From Hexactinellida sp. DTS-2022 (lineage: Eukaryota; Porifera; Hexactinellida), in the NCBI GenBank assembly GCA_028753945.1, contig JAPNXP010000006.1, positions 1,240,001-1,304,000 on the forward strand: a DNA stretch of 64,000 nucleotides, written 5' to 3'. How positions within the stretch are numbered: position 1 is the first letter of the stretch; every line of letters starts with the position of its first letter. The position numbers were made by a program, and so were the translations under genes. Positions 1-11,173 of the stretch are shown one piece after another. The notes under the pieces were generated by a model that was given only the letters and a program-made list of their open reading frames with translations, ran no database searches and had not been told where the DNA came from.

Positions 1-563
1 GAGAATATTTGGATTCGGTTGTTGTGCATATCTGCCACATAAATGTGTCCAGATTTTTGTTCGATTGTAACACCTCTTGGCGCCATTAACTTTCCAGGAG
101 CTGATCCTTCTTTCCCAACAGCAACACTGGGCTGTAGGAATGCAGCGTAGATAGGCACTGCTGGAGGAATGTCGATCTGTAGAATCTCTCCCAGACGGGA
201 GATGTGTCCCTCTAGATCCCGTGTGTCGCACAGGAACTTCAGGTCTTGAGGAGGCGGGGCATTGTCTTGCATTTCAGCTCGCGTAGCTTCTAACTCTGCC
301 AACATTCTCTCCTGCATGGAATGGAGCTTATTGTGCATTAGTTGGCCTTCCAAAAGCGCACGTGTTTCTTCTATTTGTAGCTCGATTTGTTGTCGCGCCA
401 CCTGATTGGCTCTCATTTCCTCTCGGCTGTCCCTTAAATCGGTCAACAGCTGGAATCTTCTCTGCTCGAGAGAGCGTATCAACCTGTCTATCGATTTGTT
501 TATTTGTGTCGCTATTGGGTCTACGAGTGGCACTGGTATGGGTTCTGGAAACTGTGTCGCCAT
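1..563 (-). CDS. NHL-repeat protein, copy A (5' part, runs off window)
   Basis: The ATG is at 563 and the frame stays open to the window edge. The N-terminus starts MATQFPEPIPVPLVDPIATQ and continues into a glutamate/arginine-rich, probably coiled-coil stretch (about residues 20-100), then the start of the first NHL repeat (GHIYVAD, RIQIF). It is nearly identical to the gene at 27778-29022 and to the frameshifted copy at 3483-4716. NHL repeats form a beta-propeller that binds protein or RNA; here they follow a coiled coil but there is no RING or B-box, so it looks like the rear half of a TRIM-NHL protein. Function unknown. Unlike copy B, the reading frame across the coiled coil is intact. Confidence 0.85.
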   Translation of the reverse strand, partial: MATQFPEPIPVPLVDPIATQINKSIDRLIRSLEQRRFQLLTDLRDSREEMRANQVARQQIELQIEETRALLEGQLMHNKLHSMQERMLAELEATRAEMQDNAPPPQDLKFLCDTRDLEGHISRLGEILQIDIPPAVPIYAAFLQPSVAVGKEGSAPGKLMAPRGVTIEQKSGHIYVADMHNNRIQIF

Positions 564-3482
564 TGTTATTGATGGAGTTTCTTTGTTTCGGGATTTTATT
601 TTTCAATATTATTGAGTATTTATTTTAAAATACTATTTATAGCTTCTGAACTGGAAAGTTAGGTAGTTTTTCTGTGGTTGCTATCTGCAATAATTACAAG
701 AATTATGTCTGGCGTATACACTACGTTATGGTTTATATCGATTACAACTTTCACTTTAATCATCATTCTATTATCCGATATTCCAAGTTAACACTATTAT
801 TTACAATAGTTGACTATCAAGATGGGTTCACGCTTAATTTCGACACTAGTCCCCATCACTAGAACGACTTGTGCTCACTTTGAGACCCAAGTTGTGTTAC
901 TGATAGTACAAACATAAGCAATCTAAACATACAAATATACTAGATTTATTCACTAATTACCATAACATTATAGCACATCCATCTTATTAACAATCACACA
1001 TTCTATATGCAAGGAGATTTCTTGTTTATTGAGGATCTCCCCGATCTCTGTACCCAGAGGCGCCCACAGACCCCTAAAAAAAGTAACGCACAATGTTGTA
1101 TGGAAATTTGGGCTGTAAATATTAGTATGATTGTGCATTATATTGAATCTTAAATTCTTAATTATTTGAGAGAAGTGCAATTCGCCGATGTCCTGATGCA
1201 TCAAACGAATGTATAACCCTCTCAACGTCGATCGGATATCTCGATGCACGTGCATTAGTGCAAGACCCGTGAGTCAAAAATTGTGTGCGAGAGCTGCAAG
1301 TAAGATATCAAATGATAAAAATTACTTAAGTTGATTGATACGCGTATTGCGTATAATACGTATCATACATTATACGCTATCCATCAGTACGTATTTTAAG
1401 TTAAATATATGATCAACAAGGGATGTTTTCAAAGTAAATTCAGTTGTATAGTAGTATATGTTAAAATCTTATTGTAAAACAAGATGCTAGCAACTAATCA
1501 AATTTATACTATACAGACTATTCTAAGGTCGATTAACATTAAAAGAATAACGATTAAACCGAAAGTTGTTCATTACAATTCCAATAGCGCGATATAATAA
1601 GTAAGATATACGAATAATAAGTATCAATAAAATACGTATTAAACAACCAAGAAAATTACCCAGTTAAATTTGTATACGCACGTGCTTATACTGCGTACCC
1701 CTGTGGGCGCCACTGTCTGTACCATCCTCTTGGGTCCCCTGTGATTCCCTTTTCTACTTATCCCCTTTAACCCGCCCCCCCCCCCCCCCTTGCCCCACGG
1801 GACCGTCTATCCCAATTTACCTTTTATCAACTTCGAGTCTATATATATGTTTTTTGAAATGACCAAATATACGTTCTTTTATGCCAGTATATTGATTAGG
1901 AGAATAAAACCAAAGGGTGAACTTTGAAAGTTCAGGAAGAGTTTTAATTGTCTAATATGTACACAACTTTTTAATTTCTTGTGTAAAGGAATCTATACCG
2001 AAATAATATCTCTAGACAATAGTCTCACTATGGAACCAAAGGTGAAGTTGGCTTTGTTGCTACTCCATGCGCACCAACATGGATCCCTGCGTAAGTAGTA
2101 AAAGGAAACTCTTTCCCACTAGAATTTCGGTTATTATTCACCAGTCTTCAAAATACAGTCGGTTCAGCTTAATTTGGACGCAAGTCCATTTAGTTAAAAC
2201 TTCTCGCTACTTACCTTATCCAAACTTTATTAGCTATCGAGATATACAATTTATTAGCAAACACACTTCATAACACAATAACTATAATACCACACCCTAT
2301 CCTATTAATCACACATTATGTATACTCAAATTATGAAGGCTTTCATATTACAGAGGATTCATAATTAACAAGCTAGTGACCCGTCGCCATGCCACGAATT
2401 AGTCGCCATAAAACAGTGTGCATTGGAATAAGTCGGAAACCCCGAATTATAGCCTGTTTAGAAACGAAAGAAAATGTGTTTTAGTATGCTACGGATTGCA
2501 GCTTAGTTGTAAATTTTCCCCGATATACAGTATTAGTCTTATAGATCCAAGATCCTAATGCTTTAAATATTGTGACTGAATGTATCCTTAATTCAGGGAC
2601 TCATAATACAATTTTATGTCGTATACTTGCCGAACCTTCCAACGACCCCTGAATTTCCTAGGATTTCATTGAAAATCTGGGGATTTCGGTTCTTCCATTG
2701 ACACTATAAATTGTTCTTTTGTAATACTGTATGATAATTCAACTCGTACTTTAATATATTCTCGATACGATTAATACATTATTCGATAATTTGGCAGATT
2801 ATTTAAGAATTAATTAAAACCATTGTAATTTCCCGAAATGTCCTCTTTTAAATGTTGCTTGTTAATGCAGTGAGCAGATAGATAATATGAACATCTTTGG
2901 GAATAAATTAATTTATTCTTATTCAATACTTGTCACATCCAAAGGGATACCTGATAAATAATGTGGTTCTAATTTTTCAAGCCAAACCCATGGATTTAGA
3001 ACATTTATATTGGCTAGAATGCTTTCAATAAGTAAGTAGTACAGTGCAACTTCGTTATTATGACACGGTTAATACAATTTCAAGTTAATATGTACACTAT
3101 TTCAGTCCCCTTCAAAGCCTTTTCAATACAAATGACACCGGTTATTGGTGTACGTACTAAGTATCATAATGTATTAACGAGGTTCAATAAAATAAAGTTT
3201 TTAACAATGGAAATCAAAGGAACACTTTAAATCCAAAAAATTGAGGTTATCCAGGAATTTTAACAATAATACCTGGGAATTATTTTAATAAGTATTTTAG
3301 CTAATAAACTCAGAATTTCATGAGTCACGACCTTTACTATTCGAGCCATCGAGTCACTCATGACTCGTAACAAATTCGATGACTTTGATCGAGTCAATCA
3401 AGTGGGTTATGAGACTTGTAAGAATTTAGTAGAACAATGCATTAATTGGTTAATAAGCACATTAGCTAAACAGAAATAGCAG
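564..3482. other. intergenic spacer with repeat relics
   Basis: Bases 564 to about 725 are nearly identical to 4717-4872, so the 5' flank was duplicated together with the NHL gene. A run of 15 C lies at 1775-1789. Bases 3060-3200 resemble the pogo-like repeat ends seen elsewhere (also 45540-45660), and 3316-3425 is a decayed relative of the GAGTCA-type hAT MITE at 21126. A 95-codon open frame on the minus strand (968-1255) has no recognisable domain. I see no other gene. Confidence 0.5.
633..641 (-). promoter_or_regulatory. TATA box of NHL copy A
   Basis: TATAAATAG on the minus strand, about 70 bases upstream of the ATG. The same box occurs at a similar place before copy B and before the intact copy at 27778. 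Confidence 0.6.
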
Positions 3483-4716
3483 TTAAGCAGTAAATATTTG
3501 GAGACGGAAGTTTTTGTTTTCCGAAACACAAACTAATTTAGTGTTGTTGATGATAGCAATGCCAAAAGGTTTGTAAAACATTCCAGTTTGATGTCCTTCC
3601 TGTCCTACCGTGTGTAGGAGGTCTCCTGCTGGAGAGAATACCTTGATATCGTGAGCAGACGAGTCGCTGATGACAATATTATTGTGTCCGTCTAAACAGA
3701 AGAACCATGCTCCTGAAACTTGCATTCCTGTTCCTCCGGAAACTAGGGAGCGGGACTTCTCTCCTGATAGTGCAAACACGTGGATACAGGGATTGTTTAC
3801 ATGGCTTAACACAAACATTTCATTCTTTGTGAATTTAACATCAACAGGTTCTGTCATTGTTTGATGTCGTAGCGAGTCTTGGTAAGCTAGATCTGTAGAG
3901 AAGATTTGAATTCTGTTGTTGTATTCATTTGGCACGTAGAGGTGTTGGTTTGGAGAAATAGTGAGTTGTCTCGGAAAATCCTTTCCAGATCCTTTCTTCC
4001 CTACTTGCTTTACCATTGTGAGATCTGACAGCTTGAATTGGAATAAAGCGTGGTGTCCTATGTCCGTAACAAATATGCTGTCTTGGTAGGTTAATATGCC
4101 CCATGGCTGCTTCAGGTGTTGATTTCCGAATTGATTGAGACAGTTTCCTGTTTCAGAGAATATTTGGATTCGGCTGTTGTGTCGATCTGCCACATAAATG
4201 TGTCCAGATATTTGTTCGATTGTAACACCTCTTGGCGCCATTAACTTTCCAGGAGCTGATCCTTCTTTCCCAACAGCAACACTGGGCTGTAGGAATGCAG
4301 CGTAGTTAGGCACTGCTGGAGGAATGTCGATCTGTAGAATCTCTCCCAGACGGGAGATGTGTCCCTCTAGGTCCCGTGAATCGCACAGGAACTTCAGGTC
4401 TTTAGGAGGCGGGGCATTGTCTTGCATTTCAGCTCGCGTAGCTTCTAACTCTGCCAACATTCTCTCCTGCATGGAATGGAGCCTATTGTGCATTAGTTGG
4501 CCTTCCAAATACACGTAGTTCTGCTATTTGTATCTCGATTTGTTGACGCGCCACCTGATTGGCTCTCATTTCCTCTCGGCTGTCCCTTAAGTCGGTCAAC
4601 AGCTGGAATCTTCTCTGCTCGAGAGAGAGTATCAACCGGTCTATCGATTTGTTTATTTGTGTCGCTACTGGGTCTACGAGTGGCACTGGTATGGGTTCGG
4701 GAAACTGTGTCGCCAT
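3483..4716 (-). pseudogene. NHL-repeat protein, copy B (frameshifted)
   Basis: This is a full-length relative of the intact gene at 27778. The ATG is at 4716, followed by the MATQFPEPIPVPLVDPVATQ N-terminus, the coiled coil and then six NHL blades to a stop at 3483. Compared with copies A and 27778, two bases are missing near 4507-4513 (the segment encoding the end of the coiled coil). The first frame therefore stops at once and the long downstream frame (residues LEGQLMH onward) has no proper ATG before MHNRLHSM. Either this is a young pseudogene, or translation starts at the internal Met and gives a protein without most of the coiled coil. A sequencing error is also possible. Confidence 0.8.
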
Positions 4717-4786
4717 TTTGTTATTGATGGAGTTTCTTTGTTTCGTGATTTTATTTTTCAATATTATTGAGTATTTATTTAGAATA

Positions 4787-4795
4787 CTATTTATA
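4787..4795 (-). promoter_or_regulatory. TATA box of NHL copy B
   Basis: TATAAATAG on the minus strand, about 70 bases upstream of the copy B ATG, conserved with copy A. Confidence 0.55.
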
Positions 4796-4869
4796 GCTCC
4801 CGAACTGGAAACTTAGGTAGTTTTTCTGTGGTTGCTATCTGCAATAATTACAAGAATTATGTCTGGCGA

Positions 4870-5140
4870 ATACACTAAAAAAAAAATGTATTTTTACAAT
4901 TTTGTGAATTCGATATATCGAAAGTATTGGTTGGCGTATAGTGATCACTCAACATGTACTGGAAAAACGATGACACATCACCTATTATATTCTACTGAAA
5001 CATGCATATCTCTGAAATAAAGTGAGCCAAAAGGAAACTCCAACAAGCTAAGGGTCGTTTCCGTCCTAAACACGTTTCTGAAATGGTTTGATGCCTTTGC
5101 ATTGATGATAACATGACAAAGAAATCTAAAATTACAAAAG
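4870..5140. repeat. interspersed repeat, family also at 53405 and 62545
   Basis: The block TTTTTACAATTTTGTGAATT, followed by TATTATATTCTACTGAAAC and the TTTCTGAAAT segment, recurs in the same order at 53405-53670 and 62555-62810. In those two copies it leads directly into a 120-bp GCCGACAGCAT palindrome; here that palindrome is missing. The rest, 5141-5639, shows no gene and no LTR. Confidence 0.6.
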
Positions 5141-5639
5141 TAACGTAAGTACTAAGTATACTAAAGGATATACTATTAGTGGGGTCAAAAATTAAGATTC
5201 CATGACCAACTTCTGGCTAGTTAAGTTTTATGCTGATTCTGATACTTTAAGATATATCTCGCGATTTAAGCTCCCATGCCGCTCTGGAAAGTTTGGGCAA
5301 ACTTTTTTATAGCGACAACTTCAAAGGGCCTCCGGAAATCATTTTGAAAAATTTTGGCCCCTCTCTGAACATTTCATAAATTGAGATTAGAGTGTTTTTG
5401 AACAGTATACAATAAGTAGTAGCTGCACTAATTTCAACTCAATCGGGACTATACTTTTAATGTAATAAGCTTTTGAAGATACTTACGTCATTTGTCACCA
5501 TGGGAGGTCCATTCATAAAAAGATTTTTTTTAAGGGATTTGAAACATATCTTATCCTATATACATGCAATAACCTTTTAACTCGCTATGTAGTATGTCTC
5601 CATGTAAATCTCGCTAATAGACCTAAATTTAGTCCAAAT

Positions 5640-6422
5640 ATGGCAGAAAGGTTTGTTAGTATTCCAAGGGTATTTGCAAGTGGGGATATCGAGGAATGGT
5701 TTCAGCGTTACGAAATTTGTTCGTTAGCAAATGGTTGGAAAGAGGAAGAGAAAGCATTAAGAATTCGATCTCTTCTTGAGAAAGAGGCTTTCGCTGTATA
5801 TCTTGAACTTAGTCCAGAAGAACGAAAAGATTATAGACAAGTAAAAGACACCTTGCTAAATGCTTTTCAGCCTCCCGAAGCACGATTCATAGCGCTTCAT
5901 CATTTAAAAAATCGCACAATGTTACCTGGAGAATCACCTCAGGAGTTTCTACACGCTATTAAGCAGTTGTTAGGCAAGGCAATACCTGAAATGGATGATA
6001 GGTCTCGTGAGCAGTTGTTGCTACACAGATTCTTAAGTGGAATCGCTGAAAACTATAGTAAATTGATTCGAACCTCTCCGGAAATTCAAAGTACTACAGC
6101 AGCTTTGAAGAAGGTAAGACTATTATTACTCTGTCAACCAGAAGCAGAAAATAGAATAGCGTCTATCAAAAGCTCATCAGATATAATTATCGATACAAGG
6201 CTCAAGAATTTGGAAGAAAAGTTTGAGAAAGTATTGGATACGTTAGGAAAGAATGATGAATCATCAATGGTAATTGGCCAAAGAAGTAACAGTTCTCGAA
6301 ATTCAAATTTCAGATGGTTTAAATGCAATAAAATCGGTCATATTGCTAGGGAATGCCGAAGTTCGAGAAATTCTGTTTTAACTGCCAGGAGCAAGGTCAC
6401 ATCAAAAGAAATTGCCCTTTAA
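5640..6422 (+). pseudogene. gag: Gypsy Gag
   Basis: 260 codons from ATG 5640. The capsid-like region has PPEARFIALHHLKNRTM and a following LPGESPQEFLHAIKQLL segment typical of retrotransposon Gag (UBN2/retrotrans_gag type). Near the C-terminus lies a zinc knuckle (CNKIGHIAREC) that has lost its first Cys; the second knuckle (CFNCQEQGHIKRNC) is in another frame from about 6374, so one frameshift separates Gag from the protease region. Gag would package the element RNA in the cytoplasm. Confidence 0.8.
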
Positions 6423-7160
6423 ACTACGAAGGGCCGACTGGAAGGAAGGAACACCAGTCGGCCGTCAAGAACATTCGTTCCAAAGATGAACTAAATGATG
6501 CCTATTCAATGGTATCAACTTCTATCTCAGCTTCTTTTGATTTTGGACATTCATTGTTGGTGGATGTTACTATCGGAAATTCAATAATTAAATAATTGCT
6601 CGATACAGGTTCACCAGTTTCTTTGATTAGAAATGAGATTGTGAAACTGTGTGGACAAGAAGTTGATTCTAACTATTTCAAGAGACTTATATCGGCTTCA
6701 GGGAATGAGTTACAAGTTAACGGAAGGGTAGTTCTACCAATTCGATTTGGTATGTTGCACGTTACTCAGGGGTTTATCGTTGTCTCAGAATTAATAACAC
6801 CAGTGATTTTAGGGTAGATCTTTTGTCAGCCAACAAAATATGTCTAGATATGGGCAAGGGGACTATTGAGTCGCCTAAAGTAGGAAAATTTTCCCAGGAA
6901 ACGAACCGAGTATTTTCGATGTTCGAGATGTTGATATAAATAAGAATAGCAAGGTCGAAACTGACTATTACTGCTATTTGCACAGTTCATCAACAAGTTC
7001 TGGTAAAAATTCCAATATTATTGCATTTCCCGAAGAAAATTCGGTTGATTGCGATGAATGTCATATTCCAATGTTTGGCAATGATATCCGTTATGAGCTG
7101 CCAGAATATCCGGAGAAATTGAAAGATTTAATTTTGGATTTAAAGTCCGTTTTTCGAGTA
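6353..7160 (+). pseudogene. pol: Gypsy zinc knuckle and aspartic protease region
   Basis: The second zinc knuckle (CCHC) is followed by an acidic linker and then, after an in-frame stop at about 6594, by the retropepsin motif LLDTGSPVSLI (6596 onward). A further stop follows VILG near 6817, and the linker to RT is in a shifted frame. The retropepsin Asp-Thr-Gly triad is intact, but the frame is broken on both sides. Confidence 0.75.
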
Positions 7161-8080
7161 CTCCTCGGCTGACAGATATTACTTGTCATCGAATTTGTAC
7201 TGAAGAAAGCAAGCCTATTAGAGTACCTCCCAGGAGGATCCCTGCACAATAACAACAGGAAGTTGAGGATCAATTGCAAAACATGCTTAATCAGGGAATA
7301 ATTAGAAAGAGTCATAGCCCATGGATAGCACCAGCTGTTTACGTACAAAGAAAGATGGTGGAATTCGAATTTGTGTGGATTATCGCGAATTGAACAAGAG
7401 AACTGTAAAAGACGCATATCCTCTACCTTTAACTCATGATATCCAGTCGTATCTTACAGGTGCACAAGTGTTCTCAACATTGGACCATCATTCTGGATAT
7501 TGGCAACTTCTAGTTCATAAAGATGATATTGAGAAAACAGCATTCAGCCAGGACCTGGAATGGGATTGTACGAATTTGTCCGTATGTCATTCGGAGTTTG
7601 TAATGGTCCGAGTTCATTCCAAAGAATGATGGAATCTGTATTACAAGGTTCGAAGAACTCCAAGGTTTTCATTGATGATATTTAGTGTTTTCAAGTTGTA
7701 TGCAGGAACATGTTAAAGATTTGAGAGAAGTGTTTACGAGACTAAGGAAAGCAAATCTCACCCTTAGAGGAAAAAAATGCTATCTAGCAAAATCTAAAGT
7801 GTGTTATCTTGGCAGCATTTTCTCCTCCGAAGGGATGTCGCCAGATCCAGCAAAAGTAGAAGCAATCAAACAGTGGTCAATACCAAAGGATGTTTCAACG
7901 TTAAGACAATTTCTAGGATTAGCTTCCTATTATAGGAAATTTGTTAATAATTTTGCTATTATAGCGTCACCGTTAAACAAACTGCTAGAAAAGGATTATC
8001 ATTATATATGGGACAATGACTGTCAACAAGCATTTGAGAAGCTAAAAGAGTGTTTTATCGACGAGTCCAGTCCTTAGTTA
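7160..8080 (+). pseudogene. pol: Gypsy reverse transcriptase
   Basis: Recognisable blocks in order: GGIRICVDYRELNKRTVKDAYPLP is split here as the pieces GGIRICVDYRELN and DAYPLPL, then FSTLDHHSGYWQ (first catalytic Asp), FIDD at about 7667-7678 (the Y/FxDD site), then LRKANLTLRGKKCYLA and YLGSIFSSEG, and the thumb block LRQFLGLASYYRKF. Frameshifts lie near 7320, 7560 and 7680 with an in-frame stop just after FIDD, so no active enzyme could be made from this copy. Confidence 0.85.
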
Positions 8081-8821
8081 TCCTAGTTTGACGGAAGGGT
8101 TTATTCTTTATACAGATGCTAGTGGCTTTGGTCTTGGTGCGGTCCTTGAGCAAGAGAATAGTGTAATATCGTATGCAAGTCGTATGTTGACGAAGGCTGA
8201 AAAGAACTATAGTACTATCGAGAAATAATGTCTTGCGATAGTTTTCGGTACAAAACAGTTCCGACATTACCTTTTGGGACGTCCTTTTCGAATAGTGACT
8301 GATCATAATCCTTTAAAATGGCTTAACGCTCAGAAAATGGAAGGACGGTTGTGCAGATGGGCTTTACAGCTTCAAGAATTGGACTATGTCATTGAATACC
8401 GTAAGGGATGCCAAAATATAAATGCTGACGCACTTTCTCGAGCCCCTCACATAAAATCGATCGCCAACGTAACTTCCAAATTTTCCAATGATCTGGATCT
8501 TGACCTAATTAGGAATGCACAAGATCAGGATGAGATTTTGAATCGTATAAAGAATCTACTAAGGGAGGGTTCTGAAAAATGCAACGTTCATGACATTCCA
8601 AAACGTGTTTGTCAGATATGGAATCAACTTAAATTGAACAATGGTTTGCTTCACAGGAATTATAAAGTAAATGGTTTTGATATGAGGTGTGTACTTTCGT
8701 ACCAAACCAGTTGAAGGAAATGTTTCTGCACATGAACCATGATTTACCAAGCGCGGGCCATTTTGGATGGCGAAAAATATTAGAGAGGCTGAAAAATAAT
8801 GGGTATTGGATTGGTATGGCC
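8080..8821 (+). pseudogene. pol: Gypsy RNase H and start of integrase
   Basis: The RNase H block has LYTDASGFGLGAVL (first Asp), SYASRMLTKAEKNYS and a premature stop in the following IEK segment (TAA near 8226), then FRIVTDHNPLKWL and NADALSRAP, the usual end of Gypsy RNase H. The linker leads to the integrase N-terminal zinc domain, cut at 8821 by the foldback element. The sequence resumes at 13298. Confidence 0.8.
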
Positions 8822-9046
8822 ATAGCATTCTATACAAAGGCAATGATATTATGATACGCACTCAAATTTCTGGACCAGGGATTAATTAGTATAGTCAACT
8901 AAATAGATGCAATTCAATTATTCTTCGAAATAAGTAATCCAGGGTGCTTCTACTTATGTAATTGTTTTTTATAAAGGTAGTCATGTACAAGACGCATATG
9001 TTTGAGATGCCACTTGGGCGAAATGACGTCACTGTATTGTCTAATA

Positions 9047-10443
9047 CAGTGGTACTCAAACTGTGGTCCGCGACCCACTAGTGGGCCGCGAGGAAATTGT
9101 TACTGGGCCGCGGAAAGATCATGAAAGTTGTTCAATATTTTATTTAATGGATTTCAATCTCCAATTATTTGTTGTCATTGTACAATTTTGGGTATAATAT
9201 CGAAATCTCCCTCACTCTCATTCAAAAATTATCAGATGATGATCACATAATCTACTTCCTAGAATGCTGCTATAATTTCATCAATCCTGCAAACATAAAA
9301 CAGTAACGTGAAATTCAAACATAATTTTATCTTCCACAATACACTCCCCTACCAAAAGTAAAAATTTCCATAGAAAATAGCAATACAGTCAAACCTCCAA
9401 GATCCGGACACCTCCTTCAACCGGGCAACATTTTTGTATAAGTTCAAAATTAAGTCGCCTTTTTTTGGTTATTAGCCCCAAATTTAGTTTATCTTTGCAG
9501 ATTTGAATGTCAAACATGTTACTAAAAGTAAACCACCCTTATCTGGGCAGTAAATATTGGTTTGGATTTGGCCATATGGAAATTTCGCTACTTTATATAC
9601 AATTCATTTTCGAAATTTATGAACTGAATGGGTAAAGTTACACCAAGTTTCGATGAACGGAGGATGCGCAACAGGCTAGAGTCTCCCTCGACAATAGTTT
9701 TGGAGACATCAGGCCATAAACACTAGTTGATTATGCAACAAATTTTATGGTTATTTCCGAGATCCGTGCAAATTCTAAGATCCGGGCACCCTCCGAAAGA
9801 GGTTACCCGGATAGGGGAGGTTCGACTGTATAGTGTGTCTAGAAAATTTTATATTGTATTCGTAATATATGGGACATTGAGAAATTATGTCAGATTCTTT
9901 TTCTACGCATTTGAAATAACCATTGCAGGAGCCTTCACCTCTGTTAGCTACTGATTAGGTTGAAAATTACCATCCATTGCCACTATGTACCACTTATTCC
10001 CACCTTATACCATGTTGGCAATTGGAATAAATGTACATGGTGCCACCGAATGTTAATTTTCAAAATAATCAATATGATATTTATTTGAAAGCTCTACATA
10101 GGTTAATTGGATGCGTTGAACACGATTCTACAATCAAAATGACCACATCTCATATAATTTGATAATATTAGAGTATATAATACTATTTCCAATGGAAATT
10201 TTGGGTTGTTGAATACTTTTGGTATGGGTGTGTATATTAGGTTGACATTAATTAGAAACGCTTTTTATAATTTACTGTCGATTATCCACAATTGATAATT
10301 TCCACGTATTCGCATCATAAATGTTGAAACATTACAATAATCAAATTTTACTAAGGTCGAGACTGCGCGAAAATACGCGAAGTCCGTGTAATTGTGATAA
10401 CGAAATTATTGGTCCGCGACATGAAAAAGTTTGAGAAGCACTG
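9047..10443. mobile_element. non-autonomous hAT element in the left foldback arm
   Basis: Ends CAGTGGTACTCAAACT and the matching AGTTTGAGAAGCACTG, both with the GGTCCGCGAC subterminal motif, are typical hAT termini. It separates two stretches that are continuous in the right arm. The flanking octamers (GTCTAATA and GCTAATAG) suggest an imperfect 8-bp duplication. 1.4 kb, no transposase frame seen. Confidence 0.75.
9386..9828. mobile_element. pogo/Tigger-like MITE inside the hAT element
   Basis: Starts CAGTCAAACCTCCAAGATCC and ends with GGGGAGGTTCGACTG, flanked by TA on both sides (9384-9385, 9829-9830). Inverted ends plus TA duplication indicate a Tc1/mariner-superfamily MITE. This is the fourth level of nesting (Gypsy, foldback, hAT, MITE). 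Confidence 0.7.
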
Positions 10444-10941
10444 GCTAATAGTCCTAATATGCCAAAACTTTGAACGCATGTAAATGTTCAATTTCGATTT
10501 TTAAAACAAATCGCTGTGACTAACCCATCTAGGAGTAATTTTACATAAAATATCTCAGAAACAATTATGGAATGTTGACACATTCCTCTGTTGCTATGGA
10601 AATGTGATTTCAATGCTTGAGGTCATATCTCGAGAAGAAATATAGTTACAGCTTAGTCAATGGATCCAATTGATAGCCCGTCCTCAACTTCCTATTCAAT
10701 GATAATACATTTCGATGCTCCATCTCAACCAATTTTGCGCAAAATGTGTATAACCGTTTGAATGTACCTTATTATAGGAAATTAACGCGCCATGAAATTA
10801 ACGCGAATTTCTCCAAATCGCGTTAATTTCATGGAGTGTTAATTTCCATGACCTTAATTTCCTGCTATTTAGCAAAATTATACAATGGATGGACAAACTT
10901 CCGAGCTACATATTTTCAGATGTGCAACTACTGTATTTCTC

Positions 10942-11072
10942 GGTCAATTATCCGATTCGGGCAACCAATTATCCGATTCGGGCAACCAATTATCCGATTG
11001 GGTCAACCAATTATCCGATTCGGGCAACCAATTATCCGATTCGAGCAACCAATTATCCGATTCAAGCAATCA
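10942..11072 (+). repeat. left 21-bp subterminal array (6 units)
   Basis: Six tandem copies of a unit containing AATTATCCGATTCGGGCAAC with a few substitutions. The same array in inverse orientation is at 12404-12527. A short open frame runs through it but it is only repeat translation. Confidence 0.9.
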
Positions 11073-11173
11073 ACAATTATAGTGATATATTTGATATAAT
11101 AGTGATAATGAATGCAGTTAATTAATATAGGATAAAGTGATTTATTGGATATATATATTGGATAATGTAGCTA

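Noticed and set aside
968-1255. 95-codon minus-strand frame as a gene
   Set aside because: No recognised motif, no splice or promoter support; only mentioned within the spacer entry.
1775-1789. Poly-C run as a regulatory or structural signal
   Set aside because: An isolated homopolymer with no partner G run nearby; could be a sequencing or slippage product.
3483-4514. Copy B as a normal shorter gene starting at GTG
   Set aside because: GTG is not a usual start in nuclear animal genes, and alignment with copies A and 27778 shows a 2-bp deletion.
10836-11125. Three overlapping frames with repeated peptides near the IS630-type element
   Set aside because: They translate the 21-bp subterminal array in three frames; no start context or domain.
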